NCBI GenBank assembly: GCA_964410285.1
Contig: CAYPFR010000007.1
Location: forward strand, 1-64,000
Length of the DNA: 64,000 nt
Origin: Fretibacter sp964410285
Lineage (GTDB): Bacteria; Pseudomonadota; Alphaproteobacteria; Caulobacterales; Maricaulaceae
Reading direction: 5' to 3'
Shown here: positions 8,028-15,416 of the stretch, piece by piece
Layout of the letters: each line of letters begins with the position of its first letter
How positions within the stretch are numbered: the stretch's first letter is position 1
Made by a program: the position numbers and the translations under genes
The notes under the pieces: generated by a model
Seen by the model: only the letters and a program-made list of their open reading frames with translations
What the model was told of the DNA's origin: nothing
The model's database searches: none

Positions 8028-9206
8028 ATGTCTGATCCAGTTGTTATTGTCGGGCTTGCCCGCACGCCTATGGGGGCCTTCCAAGGCGCCTTTAGCACCG
8101 TCTCCGCGCCGCATCTTGGCGCGGCGGCAATTAGAGCTGCGCTGGATGAGGCGGGCGTGGAGGCCAAAGACGTCGCGCAAACTATCATGGGCTGCGTCTT
8201 GCCTGCGGGGCAAGGACAAGCCCCTGCGCGCCAAGCGGCGATTTACGCGGGCCTTGGCGAGCATTGCGAGGCAACAACTGTGAACAAAATGTGCGGGAGC
8301 GGCATGCAGGCAGCCATCATGGCACATGACGCGATTAAGGCGGGCTCCGTTGATATCGCCGTTGCGGGCGGGATGGAAAACATGACCCGCGCGCCATATC
8401 TCATGCCAAGCGCGCGCGGCGGCGCGCGTATGGGCGACGCCAAAATGGTCGACAGCATGATGTATGACGGGCTCACCGATGCCTATGAGGGGGGAGCAAT
8501 GGGCGTGTTCGCGGATATGATTGCCAAGGAATATCAATTCACCCGTGAACAACAAGACGCCTATGCGATTGAATCGGTGCGGCGTGCCAAGGCCGCCCAA
8601 GACAAGGGCGATTTTGACCGCGAGCTCACGCCCGTGACTGTAAAGGGCCGCAAGGGCGAGATAATTGTGAACGAAGATGAAGGCCCCAAAAACGCGCGGC
8701 CGGAGAAAATCCCTAGCCTGCGCGCGGTCTTCACTAAAGACGGAACTGTGACCGCGGCGAATGCCAGCTCGATCAATGACGGCGCGGCGGCGCTTGTGAT
8801 GATGCGCAGGTCCGAAGCAAAGGCGGGCGGGCATAAGATTCTTGCCGAGATCGTTTCTCATGCCGCTCACGCCCATGCGCCCGCATATTTCACGACGGCA
8901 CCTGTTCAGGCAATGAAAAAGGCGCTTAAAAAAGCTGACTGGAACGCACATGACGTCGAGCTCTGGGAAATTAATGAAGCCTTTGCTGTTGTGCCGATGA
9001 TTGCCATGCAAGAGCTTGGTCTTGACCATGACAAAGTCAATGTGAACGGCGGCGGCTGCGTGCTGGGGCATCCTATCGGGGCGTCAGGCGCGCGTATCAT
9101 GGCGACCTTGATTGCGGCCATGGAAAAGCGGGATGCAAAAACTGGCGTGGCCAGCCTTTGTATAGGCGGCGGCGAGGCAACGGCCATTTGCTTAAAGCGC
9201 GCCTAG
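8028..9206 (+). CDS. Acetyl-CoA C-acyltransferase (thiolase)
   Basis: This thiolase (392 residues, normal length) cleaves acetoacetyl-CoA or longer 3-oxoacyl-CoA with CoA, or runs in reverse. The nucleophile is C89 in NKMCGSGM; the acid/base residues are H348 in GHPIGASGAR and C378 in CIGGGEA. The adjacent CoA-transferase genes favour acetoacetyl-CoA as substrate. The start at 8028 is preceded by AGGAAATTTT, a reasonable ribosome-binding site. It belongs to the rightward operon starting at the TetR gene. Confidence 0.94.
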   Translation: MSDPVVIVGLARTPMGAFQGAFSTVSAPHLGAAAIRAALDEAGVEAKDVAQTIMGCVLPAGQGQAPARQAAIYAGLGEHCEATTVNKMCGSGMQAAIMAHDAIKAGSVDIAVAGGMENMTRAPYLMPSARGGARMGDAKMVDSMMYDGLTDAYEGGAMGVFADMIAKEYQFTREQQDAYAIESVRRAKAAQDKGDFDRELTPVTVKGRKGEIIVNEDEGPKNARPEKIPSLRAVFTKDGTVTAANASSINDGAAALVMMRRSEAKAGGHKILAEIVSHAAHAHAPAYFTTAPVQAMKKALKKADWNAHDVELWEINEAFAVVPMIAMQELGLDHDKVNVNGGGCVLGHPIGASGARIMATLIAAMEKRDAKTGVASLCIGGGEATAICLKRA

Positions 9207-9215
9207 GCGGGCGGC

Positions 9216-10025
9216 GTGGCCTATCGTTCTTTACTTTTTGTTCCGGGAAATCGCCCCGACAGATTTGAGAAAGCGTGCCTGACGGCGGCAGACTTCGTTT
9301 GTATTGATCTTGAGGACGCGGTTGCGCCCGGCGAGAAAGCCCGCGCGCGCGATGAGGCCCTTGAGTGGTTATCCTCAGCGCCCCATGCTCATGCCGGTAT
9401 TCGGATCAACCCAAGTGACAACGCCTATGGGGCGGCAGACCTCGCGGCGCTAGGGGCATCATCGCTGGCTTTGCCATTTGTTATGCTGCCAAAGGCGAAA
9501 TCCGGTAAAGATATTCAAGAAATTGCGCAAAGCTTGCCAGAGAATTTGGGCGCGCTTTTCCCAGTAATCGAAAGCGCAAAGGGATTGTGTGCTGCGGGCG
9601 ATATCTACGCCCATCCGCGGGTGAAATTCTCTATCTTTGGGGCCATAGATTACTCGGCCGATATTGGCTCTGATATGGAATGGGATACCCTGCTTTATGC
9701 GCGCTCTCATTTGGTCGCCAGCGCCCGTGCCCATGACGTTGTTTTATTCGATACACCGTTCGGCGATGTGCGCGACCCGCAGGGCTGCGGCGAAGCGATG
9801 GTCCGAGCTAAAAAGATCGGTATATTCGCCAAAAGCGCCATCCATCCTACGCAAATAGAGGTAATTCATGGCGCCTTAAAACCTAGCGATGCCGAGGTGT
9901 CCCATGCAAGGCGCGTCATACGCGCCATGGATGAATCCGGCGGCAATGTTGCCTTACTGGATGGCAAATTGCTTGAGGAACCCGTGGTGAAAAAAGCGCG
10001 GCGCGTTCTAACTTTAGATGAGTAA
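9216..10025 (+). CDS. CitE-type CoA-ester lyase (HpcH/HpaI superfamily)
   Basis: This 269-residue protein is a CitE-like TIM-barrel lyase, the group that includes malyl-CoA and citramalyl-CoA lyases. Visible motifs are LFVPGNRPDRFEKA near the start, CIDLEDAVAPGEK (Asp/Glu metal region, about 29-41), PVIESAKGL, FGAIDYSADIG and the C-terminal KSAIHPTQIEVI. It starts with GTG, 9 bases after the thiolase stop, so it is the last gene of the operon. It is not an HMG-CoA lyase by fold. It might cleave a side product such as citramalyl-CoA or malyl-CoA; the substrate cannot be fixed from sequence. Confidence 0.85.
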   Translation: MAYRSLLFVPGNRPDRFEKACLTAADFVCIDLEDAVAPGEKARARDEALEWLSSAPHAHAGIRINPSDNAYGAADLAALGASSLALPFVMLPKAKSGKDIQEIAQSLPENLGALFPVIESAKGLCAAGDIYAHPRVKFSIFGAIDYSADIGSDMEWDTLLYARSHLVASARAHDVVLFDTPFGDVRDPQGCGEAMVRAKKIGIFAKSAIHPTQIEVIHGALKPSDAEVSHARRVIRAMDESGGNVALLDGKLLEEPVVKKARRVLTLDE

Positions 10026-10053
10026 AGGCATTTATCATTGTATGCGGCGAGTT

Positions 10054-10070
10054 GGAAAACCGGATTTTCC
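10054..10070. terminator. Possible terminator after the CitE gene
   Basis: GGAAAA (10054-10059) pairs with TTTTCC (10065-10070) around CCGGA, followed by CTTT. It lies 29 bases past the operon's last stop codon. The stem is AT-rich and the T-tract short, so support is weak. Confidence 0.3.
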
Positions 10071-10192
10071 CTTTCGGATTGGAACGAAACCATCCGCGAC
10101 TCGTTCTTAGCTATGACAATCGTAGATTTTGAGGAGACAGGCAGATTAATGCCGCTTCAGTGAAAAATCGCCCAAGCCTAAGGATATATAAA

Positions 10193-10336
10193 ATGAGTCA
10201 GTCAGACGCAAATCGCATAAGTGAAGTTGAGGCCAAAGGTGGCCGAAGAGTTAAGGGCATGCCATATGTTCTTGGCGTATCTCTTTTCGCGGTCATTTTT
10301 CTGAGTGTGATCGTCTTCGCTATCTTTGCCAGATAA
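10193..10336 (+). CDS. 47-residue single-pass membrane peptide
   Basis: A short frame from ATG 10193 to TAA 10334-10336 encodes 47 residues. AAGGATATATAAA upstream gives a good ribosome-binding site. The N-terminal half is polar and basic (KGGRRVKG) and the C-terminal half is one hydrophobic helix (YVLGVSLFAVIFLSVIVFAI), ending in Phe-Ala-Arg. The positive-inside rule suggests the N-terminus is cytoplasmic. I do not recognise the family. It lies between the CitE gene and the primase gene on the same strand and may stand alone. Confidence 0.6.
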   Translation: MSQSDANRISEVEAKGGRRVKGMPYVLGVSLFAVIFLSVIVFAIFAR

Positions 10337-10477
10337 GCCGCCTGCGTGCGGGCAGCGCCAGATTCCGGAGCGCGCAAACAGCGGGCTTCGTCTTACGTCA
10401 AATCGGCAAAATGCCGGCACTGTAACGTGTCCAGAAATCGCTTTCATAGTCGGCCTATTCTGCTCTAAAAGCCTGCT

Positions 10478-11695
10478 ATGGCGACGCCTCATGAAATCAT
10501 CGGAGAAGAATGGGCGGAGCGCGCGAGTGAACTTGCGGATTGGGCGATGGAACGCTTGGTTAACCGCAAAGATGTTTGGGGACAATATTCTGTCCTGACC
10601 CCGGCGGAGCGCCGCCGCGAAGGCAAATCCTACAAAGCCATGACCTTGCCGAAAAAGGACATGCGCGGCGAAGATATGGTCACCATCGACAAGCTGACAC
10701 GTCATTTTGCGAGCCGGCATCACCGTAAGCCGCAAATCATCGGACTGCATGCCAAATCCAAAGACGCCACCTCCCGCTGGTTTGGAATTGATATTGATCT
10801 GCACGATGAGCATAAACTCAACGCCGAAGACCATCAGCGCCGTAATCTAAACTGTGCCCTAAATTGGTGGAAAGAATTGCAGCAAAAAGGCTATGATCCC
10901 ATGCTGTTCGACACCAACACTCAGGGGGGATATCATATATGGGTCCTGTTTGAAGACCCCGCTCCTACAGTTGACATTTACGCCATGGTAAAAGGCATTG
11001 CAGAAACATGGGAGAAAAATGGGCTGGATGAGGAGCCCGAGACATTCCCGAAAAAAGTCAAAAAAGATAGTCTGGGCTCTTGGTTTCGCCTGCCGGGGCT
11101 GCATCATACGCGCTATCATTACAGCTCTTTATGGTCTGGGGATGACTGGCTCGATAATCCTTGGCTGACGGGGCATAATGCTATCGATGTGATGCTTGAA
11201 GCTCGGGGGGGGCCGCCCCCTCCGCGTATTGATGCCGCGGACCCCGCCATGAGTGAGCTTCTTTCGCGCGGCCGCATGAGCAAAATTTCTATCGCCGCCA
11301 AAGACCGAAAGTTTAAACGCACAGGGCGCGCAAAGGTCTGCATTGATTTGGACGGCGTGCTGGCTCTGCGGGTGAAATCCGGAAAGCGCACGGACATCGG
11401 ACCGCCGATTGACGGCGCGGTCGAATTCACTCGGGCGATCAATGACTATGCCGATATTATCGTCTTGACCTCGCGTATGGCGGACCTAACCGGCCAAGAC
11501 CGTGATGAGATGAAAGCAAAAATTGAGACATGGCTTGACCGTCACAGCCTCGCCTATAGCTCTGTCCATGACGGTCAAGGGAAGCCGCCTGCTCATGCCT
11601 ATATTGACGACAAAGGCGTGGCCTGCCGACCCGAATATGATGGGCAAACCGCTTTTACGCTGGCACTCGGACTGGTAGAAAAATTGTGTGAGTGA
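10478..11695 (+). CDS. Primase/polymerase (AEP superfamily) fused to HAD phosphatase
   Basis: This 405-residue protein has two parts. Residues about 80-240 look like an archaeo-eukaryotic primase (AEP) domain: motif I WFGIDIDLH with metal-binding D105 and D107, motif II GGYHIWVLF with H153, and SWFRLPGLHH (201-210), as in primase-polymerase and TOTE-type AEP proteins. Residues about 284-400 are a HAD phosphohydrolase: CIDLDGVLA with D290 and D292, VLTSR (331-333), K369 and the acidic pair D377-D378. An AEP joined to a HAD suggests nucleotide addition plus removal of end or nucleotide phosphates in one polypeptide. It begins a same-strand run with two unknown genes, a DNA ligase and an EEP nuclease. 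No strong ribosome-binding site precedes ATG 10478. Whether it primes, fills gaps or extends RNA is unknown. Confidence 0.78.
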   Translation: MATPHEIIGEEWAERASELADWAMERLVNRKDVWGQYSVLTPAERRREGKSYKAMTLPKKDMRGEDMVTIDKLTRHFASRHHRKPQIIGLHAKSKDATSRWFGIDIDLHDEHKLNAEDHQRRNLNCALNWWKELQQKGYDPMLFDTNTQGGYHIWVLFEDPAPTVDIYAMVKGIAETWEKNGLDEEPETFPKKVKKDSLGSWFRLPGLHHTRYHYSSLWSGDDWLDNPWLTGHNAIDVMLEARGGPPPPRIDAADPAMSELLSRGRMSKISIAAKDRKFKRTGRAKVCIDLDGVLALRVKSGKRTDIGPPIDGAVEFTRAINDYADIIVLTSRMADLTGQDRDEMKAKIETWLDRHSLAYSSVHDGQGKPPAHAYIDDKGVACRPEYDGQTAFTLALGLVEKLCE

Positions 11696-11701
11696 GGATA
11701 T

Positions 11702-12331
11702 ATGCCGCGTAAGTTAGAATTCATATTTGGCAATGAAGCGTTCAAAGTCGCCATACATAAGGTGGACCGCACTAAGGTTTATGGCCGTGTAGAAACGGAA
11801 ACCTTTGATGCTAATATGAAACCTTGTACACTAGCAACGCTCGCGCGGGATGGGCGCACCATCATTCCCTACGGCGGCACAGCAAGCGGGTATGTGAACA
11901 CAGAAGGACTTTGGGTGACGCGCGAGGAGCTTATTCCTATAAATCGGGACGGCGAAGAAATCCCAGAAGTCGAGTCGAGTTTTAGCGCCCCGACCCCGCT
12001 CTCAGAAGAAGTCGATATCGAGACCTTTTTGGATCATCCCATTCGGCTCGCTTACCGCCTGGACGCCGAAACCGCCATAAACGATGGCCTGATGAAAAAG
12101 CTAAAAGCAGGGGCAATTTATCAATTCCCCTTTTCCTACCGCGGCGGTATTTACCACGACCCTGCCTTTTTGATGATGGGCGAGGACGATATACTTTGGA
12201 TGCTGATTGGGCATCAAAGTGACATCGAATATGTCGGTTTCGAACAAGCCGCTATTTGCGCGGCGCGGGCCGAAGAACTTGGTGAAGATGATAGCGGCGA
12301 AACAGACGCTTTCGATTTTGATATGCTTTAG
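11702..12331 (+). CDS. Conserved-looking protein of unknown function in the ligase/primase operon
   Basis: I do not recognise a named family in this 209-residue protein. It is soluble and acidic toward the C-terminus (EELGEDDSGETDAFDFD). The N-terminal 80 residues are beta-rich (KLEFIFGNEAFKVAIHKVDR, then a GGTASGYVNTEGLWVTREEL turn), followed by a predicted linker and a mixed alpha/beta part. A GAGG ribosome-binding site overlaps the end of the primase gene, six bases upstream, so it is co-translated with the primase. The position suggests an accessory or end-binding subunit for the primase and ligase. The layout of a GY..G.WVT.EEL strand followed by a D-rich linker loosely recalls bacterial Ku, but similarity is too weak to claim. 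Confidence 0.75.
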   Translation: MPRKLEFIFGNEAFKVAIHKVDRTKVYGRVETETFDANMKPCTLATLARDGRTIIPYGGTASGYVNTEGLWVTREELIPINRDGEEIPEVESSFSAPTPLSEEVDIETFLDHPIRLAYRLDAETAINDGLMKKLKAGAIYQFPFSYRGGIYHDPAFLMMGEDDILWMLIGHQSDIEYVGFEQAAICAARAEELGEDDSGETDAFDFDML

Positions 12332-12388
12332 CAATGGGAAGGAAGAACACAGTGAGTGACAGGAAAATAGAACAAAGCGCGCACCGGC

Positions 12389-13108
12389 ATGCCTAACGTC
12401 AACCTCTCAGATGCGCGGATGCGCGACGCCGTTGTAAAAGCGGAGTCCACGCGCCAACGCCGCACAGTCTTTTACCAAGGGCCAAAGAAGCTTCCCGCCT
12501 ATACACGTAAAGTCCTTAAGGGCGCGGTTCATCAGGATTACGAATCCATGTTGGAAAAATATGACGGCTCACCGGAAGCCCTTGGCAAGGCGCTGGCCGA
12601 GGGCGATCCCGAAATAGACTTTGAACGGGACGGCATGTTTCTCTGGGATCTCTCGCGCGTTTACATCAATCCCAAAGAAGAGCTGGTTTACCGTATTCAG
12701 CAAGAAGAGGTGGTTTATAACCCCGACGGTTCGGTGCGGGAACGGCGCGAGCAAAGGCGGCTCGAGGCTAATGTCGATGATGAAATTCCGCTGACATGGA
12801 CAGGGAAAATGATTCCCAAAGCCGAAGCCATTCGCAAATTTGTTTTCGCGACCAAGCTTCAGATTGTTCACATCAATGGCCTGACCTATGACTTCCTTTA
12901 TGAAATGGCTAAGGAGCTTCATGAGGCGAAATCACTCATGATTGTTGGCGCGGGACACAATGGGCGTTCGCCGCTAATTTTTCGTTCGCGCTCCCTTCCC
13001 TATCGCGGCTTTTTGGAAGGGCGGATTGACGGTGACAAATATATTTTGCTGCTGCATTTATCGAATTTGGAATTGAAAACCCCGCAAGCGGGAGGGGATA
13101 GTGCCTAA
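12389..13108 (+). CDS. Protein of unknown function preceding DNA ligase
   Basis: This 239-residue protein is not recognised. It begins with a basic, helical segment (DARMRDAVVKAESTRQRRT), has a charged middle region with a repeated Glu/Arg stretch (GSVRERREQRRLEANVDDE) and ends in a beta-rich portion (GDKYILLLHLSNLELKTP). The only in-frame start after the upstream stop is ATG 12389. Its last eight bases overlap the GTG start of the DNA ligase gene, which sets the two in tight translational coupling, as expected for a stable partner of the ligase. Confidence 0.75.
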   Translation: MPNVNLSDARMRDAVVKAESTRQRRTVFYQGPKKLPAYTRKVLKGAVHQDYESMLEKYDGSPEALGKALAEGDPEIDFERDGMFLWDLSRVYINPKEELVYRIQQEEVVYNPDGSVRERREQRRLEANVDDEIPLTWTGKMIPKAEAIRKFVFATKLQIVHINGLTYDFLYEMAKELHEAKSLMIVGAGHNGRSPLIFRSRSLPYRGFLEGRIDGDKYILLLHLSNLELKTPQAGGDSA

Positions 13109-14588
13109 ACTTTACAATGAAGAGAATATGCGCGCTGTGCTTGGCCCTTACCGTATCGGCACAGTCGATGATTTGAACGAAGATGGCTTGCTGCGTATTG
13201 TGCGCATGCGCCGCAGGCAGCTCGGGCAGATGACGATGGCGCTGGATACAGAAAGTGCCAAGCGGCGTATTCCAGACGGGGAGTATCAGATCAGCCAAAA
13301 AATCGATGGGGAGTACACCATGCTCATTTATCGTGAAGGCGAGGCCTGTATTCTTAATCCCGGTAAGACCCTACGCGCTGGCGCGCCCTTCCTTGATGAG
13401 GCGATAAGCCATCTCAAAAATGCGGGGGTAAAAAGGGCCCTTATTGGCGGGGAATTTTACGTGCAGCGTACAGAAGAATTCCGCAAGAAAGACGGCAAAG
13501 CCACCCGTGTTCACGATATTGTTCGTATTGGCCGTAAGCCGGTTACAGAAGAAGAACTGGGACAGCTAGGCTTTGCGTGTTTCAATATCTATGATTTGGA
13601 CGGGCATGATGTGTCCATGGATTATGCGGCCTCTATTTCAAAGCTTTCGGAGATATTCGGCGGCGGTAAACTCATTCATCCTGTGAAAACGGTTATAGGT
13701 GAAAACGCCGCAGCCGTACTGAAACAATATGATGCCTGGGTGGATGAGGGCGGGCATGAGGGCGTTGTAGCGCGCTCACCCAATGCCGGCGTCTTCAAGG
13801 TCAAGCCCAAGCATAATCTAGACCTCGCCGTGATCGGATTTACAGAGAGCACGGATGACCGCCAAGGCATGCTGCATGATATTTTAATGGCGGTTGTAAG
13901 AGGCGATGGCAGCTATCAAATTGTGACGCGAGTCGGCGGAGGCTTTTCTGATGAGCTACGCAAATCCATTTTGAAACAATTACAAGGACGTGTGGTCGAA
14001 AGTGACTTCCATGAAGTCAATTCCGCCCGCGTTGCCTACCAAATGGTCGAGCCGGGATTAGTCGCCGAAATTCAATGCCTTGACGTCGTTGCTATGACCT
14101 CACGCGGGAACCCCATTGATAAAATGGTGCTCGAATGGAACGCCAGTGAAAAGCGGTGGGAAGGACTTCGCCGGCTGCCGCTGTGTTCTATTATCTCGCC
14201 GCAATTTGTACGTTTTCGTGACGATAAAGAAGCACAAAAAGACGATGTGCGTCTCGCGCAGCTCACTGACATTGTTGAAATTCCTGACGTGAATCGTGTC
14301 GCCGAAGAGATAGTCTTGCCAGACTCGAAAATTATCAAACGCGCCGTGGCCCTTAAGGCATTACGCGGGACAACCATGGTTCGAAAAATCGTACTCTGGA
14401 AAACGAACAAAGAAGATGCCAGCAAAGACTTCCCCGCCTATGTCATTCAGCTCACCGATTATTCGCCCAATCGTAAGGACCCCTTGAAATACGATATGCG
14501 GGTGAGCAGCTCGAGGCAGCAGCTTGAAGGCTTTTTTGCGGAATGGGAGAAGAAGTATTTCGTTGGCGGCTGGACGGTTCAGGCGTGA
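13101..14588 (+). CDS. ATP-dependent DNA ligase with C-terminal extension
   Basis: This 495-residue protein is a covalent nucleotidyltransferase ligase that seals nicks using ATP. Motif I is SQKIDGEY, with K67 as the adenylated lysine; motif III is LIGGEFY (E118); motif IIIa FNIYDLDG (161-168); motif IV HEGVVAR (E220); motif V FKVKPKH (K233, K235). An OB-fold would follow at about 240-330. Residues from about 335 on form a 160-residue extension with no ligase motif, unusual for a minimal ligase. The GTG start at 13101 is preceded by GGAGGGG, a strong ribosome-binding site, and overlaps the upstream gene by 8 bases; the stop overlaps the next gene by 4. It is probably specialised rather than replicative, since bacteria replicate with NAD-dependent LigA. 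RNA ligase activity is an alternative. Confidence 0.88.
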   Translation: MPKLYNEENMRAVLGPYRIGTVDDLNEDGLLRIVRMRRRQLGQMTMALDTESAKRRIPDGEYQISQKIDGEYTMLIYREGEACILNPGKTLRAGAPFLDEAISHLKNAGVKRALIGGEFYVQRTEEFRKKDGKATRVHDIVRIGRKPVTEEELGQLGFACFNIYDLDGHDVSMDYAASISKLSEIFGGGKLIHPVKTVIGENAAAVLKQYDAWVDEGGHEGVVARSPNAGVFKVKPKHNLDLAVIGFTESTDDRQGMLHDILMAVVRGDGSYQIVTRVGGGFSDELRKSILKQLQGRVVESDFHEVNSARVAYQMVEPGLVAEIQCLDVVAMTSRGNPIDKMVLEWNASEKRWEGLRRLPLCSIISPQFVRFRDDKEAQKDDVRLAQLTDIVEIPDVNRVAEEIVLPDSKIIKRAVALKALRGTTMVRKIVLWKTNKEDASKDFPAYVIQLTDYSPNRKDPLKYDMRVSSSRQQLEGFFAEWEKKYFVGGWTVQA

Positions 14589-15295
14589 AACTCCTGTCTT
14601 GGAACATTTTGGCAGGTGGGGGCCGGCGCGCCGGCCCCATTGTTAAAACCATTGTGGGTCACGCGCCGGACATCGTAACATTACAAGAGTTTCGGCGCGG
14701 TTCCGCCGAAAATGAAATTGTTTCGGGATTAAAGACAGCAGGCCTAAAATTCATCCATATCCCCGAGACAAAGGGGAAAGAAAACACGATCCTAATTGCC
14801 TCAAAATATGGTTTTGATGCAGGGCCGTTTTTGCCCGAGCCGAATGATCCGTTGCATATGCTTGAAGCGTATTTCAGCGCTGAGGCTTTAGGATTTGAGC
14901 TTTCCCTCATTGCGGTTCATTTCCCGCAAAAGAAGGCACAAATTCCGCTTTTTGGCGCGCTAAAGTCTGACAGTAAAAGCCTACTCAAAACCGATGCACT
15001 CATTATTGGCGATATGAATTGCGGCATTCCTTATATCGACAGCGACAGCAAAACCTTCCTTGCCACACAATATTATCAAGACCTCCTTCAGGCTGGATGG
15101 GTAGATGCTTGGCGCAGCCGGCATATTGATGCCCGAGAATTTAGCTGGATGAGTGCACGCACCGGTAATCGGTTCCGCTATGACCAAATTCTCGCTAGCC
15201 CAAAAATGGATGTGCGGATTCAGGCTGTGGCCTATGACCATTACCCAAGACTAGAAAAGCACTCCGATCACAGCTTGATAATTGTAGATATGTAA
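14585..15295 (+). CDS. Endonuclease/exonuclease/phosphatase (EEP) family enzyme
   Basis: This 236-residue protein has the full EEP metal-dependent hydrolase set: N7 in LLSWNIL, E35 in VTLQEF, H112 in AVHFPQ, D143 and N145 in GDMN, D200 in FRYDQIL, and D228-H229 in KHSDHS. The family includes AP endonucleases (Xth/Ape1), 3'-phosphatases and tyrosyl-DNA phosphodiesterases. GTG 14585 overlaps the ligase TGA (GTGA), so I choose it over the upstream in-frame codon at 14543, which would lie inside the ligase gene. It is the last gene of the operon and fits a role in cleaning 3' ends before polymerase and ligase act. The substrate is unknown. Confidence 0.85.
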   Translation: MKLLSWNILAGGGRRAGPIVKTIVGHAPDIVTLQEFRRGSAENEIVSGLKTAGLKFIHIPETKGKENTILIASKYGFDAGPFLPEPNDPLHMLEAYFSAEALGFELSLIAVHFPQKKAQIPLFGALKSDSKSLLKTDALIIGDMNCGIPYIDSDSKTFLATQYYQDLLQAGWVDAWRSRHIDAREFSWMSARTGNRFRYDQILASPKMDVRIQAVAYDHYPRLEKHSDHSLIIVDM

Positions 15296-15379
15296 TGACG
15301 ACTCGGACGCCGCACCCATCTTCGAATATGTCAATTTTAACCGTGCCAAAATGGCTTTCGATTTTCCGCTCCAAAGAGA

Positions 15380-15409
15380 TTGGCAGTTAACCCTAAAATG
15401 AGTTACAAT
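15380..15409 (+). promoter_or_regulatory. Sigma-70-like promoter, possible leaderless start
   Basis: TTGGCA (15380-15385) and TACAAT (15404-15409) are spaced by 18 bases. The -10 box ends seven bases before the ATG at 15417, and no ribosome-binding site is visible. Transcription would therefore begin at or beside the start codon, giving a leaderless mRNA for the meta-cleavage operon. This is a sequence-based prediction. Confidence 0.5.
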
Positions 15410-15416
15410 ACTGGCA

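Noticed and set aside
7812..9071. 419-residue open frame antisense to the thiolase
   Set aside because: The thiolase on the other strand has complete catalytic residues; this frame is a GC-driven shadow with a His/Arg-rich sequence.
9216..10025. CitE-type protein considered as HMG-CoA lyase
   Set aside because: Motifs (LFVPGNRPDRFEKA, CIDLEDAV) belong to the HpcH/HpaI group, not to the HMGL-like family.
10202..10834. 210-residue leftward frame over the primase start
   Set aside because: Antisense to the AEP domain motifs and to the 47-residue gene.
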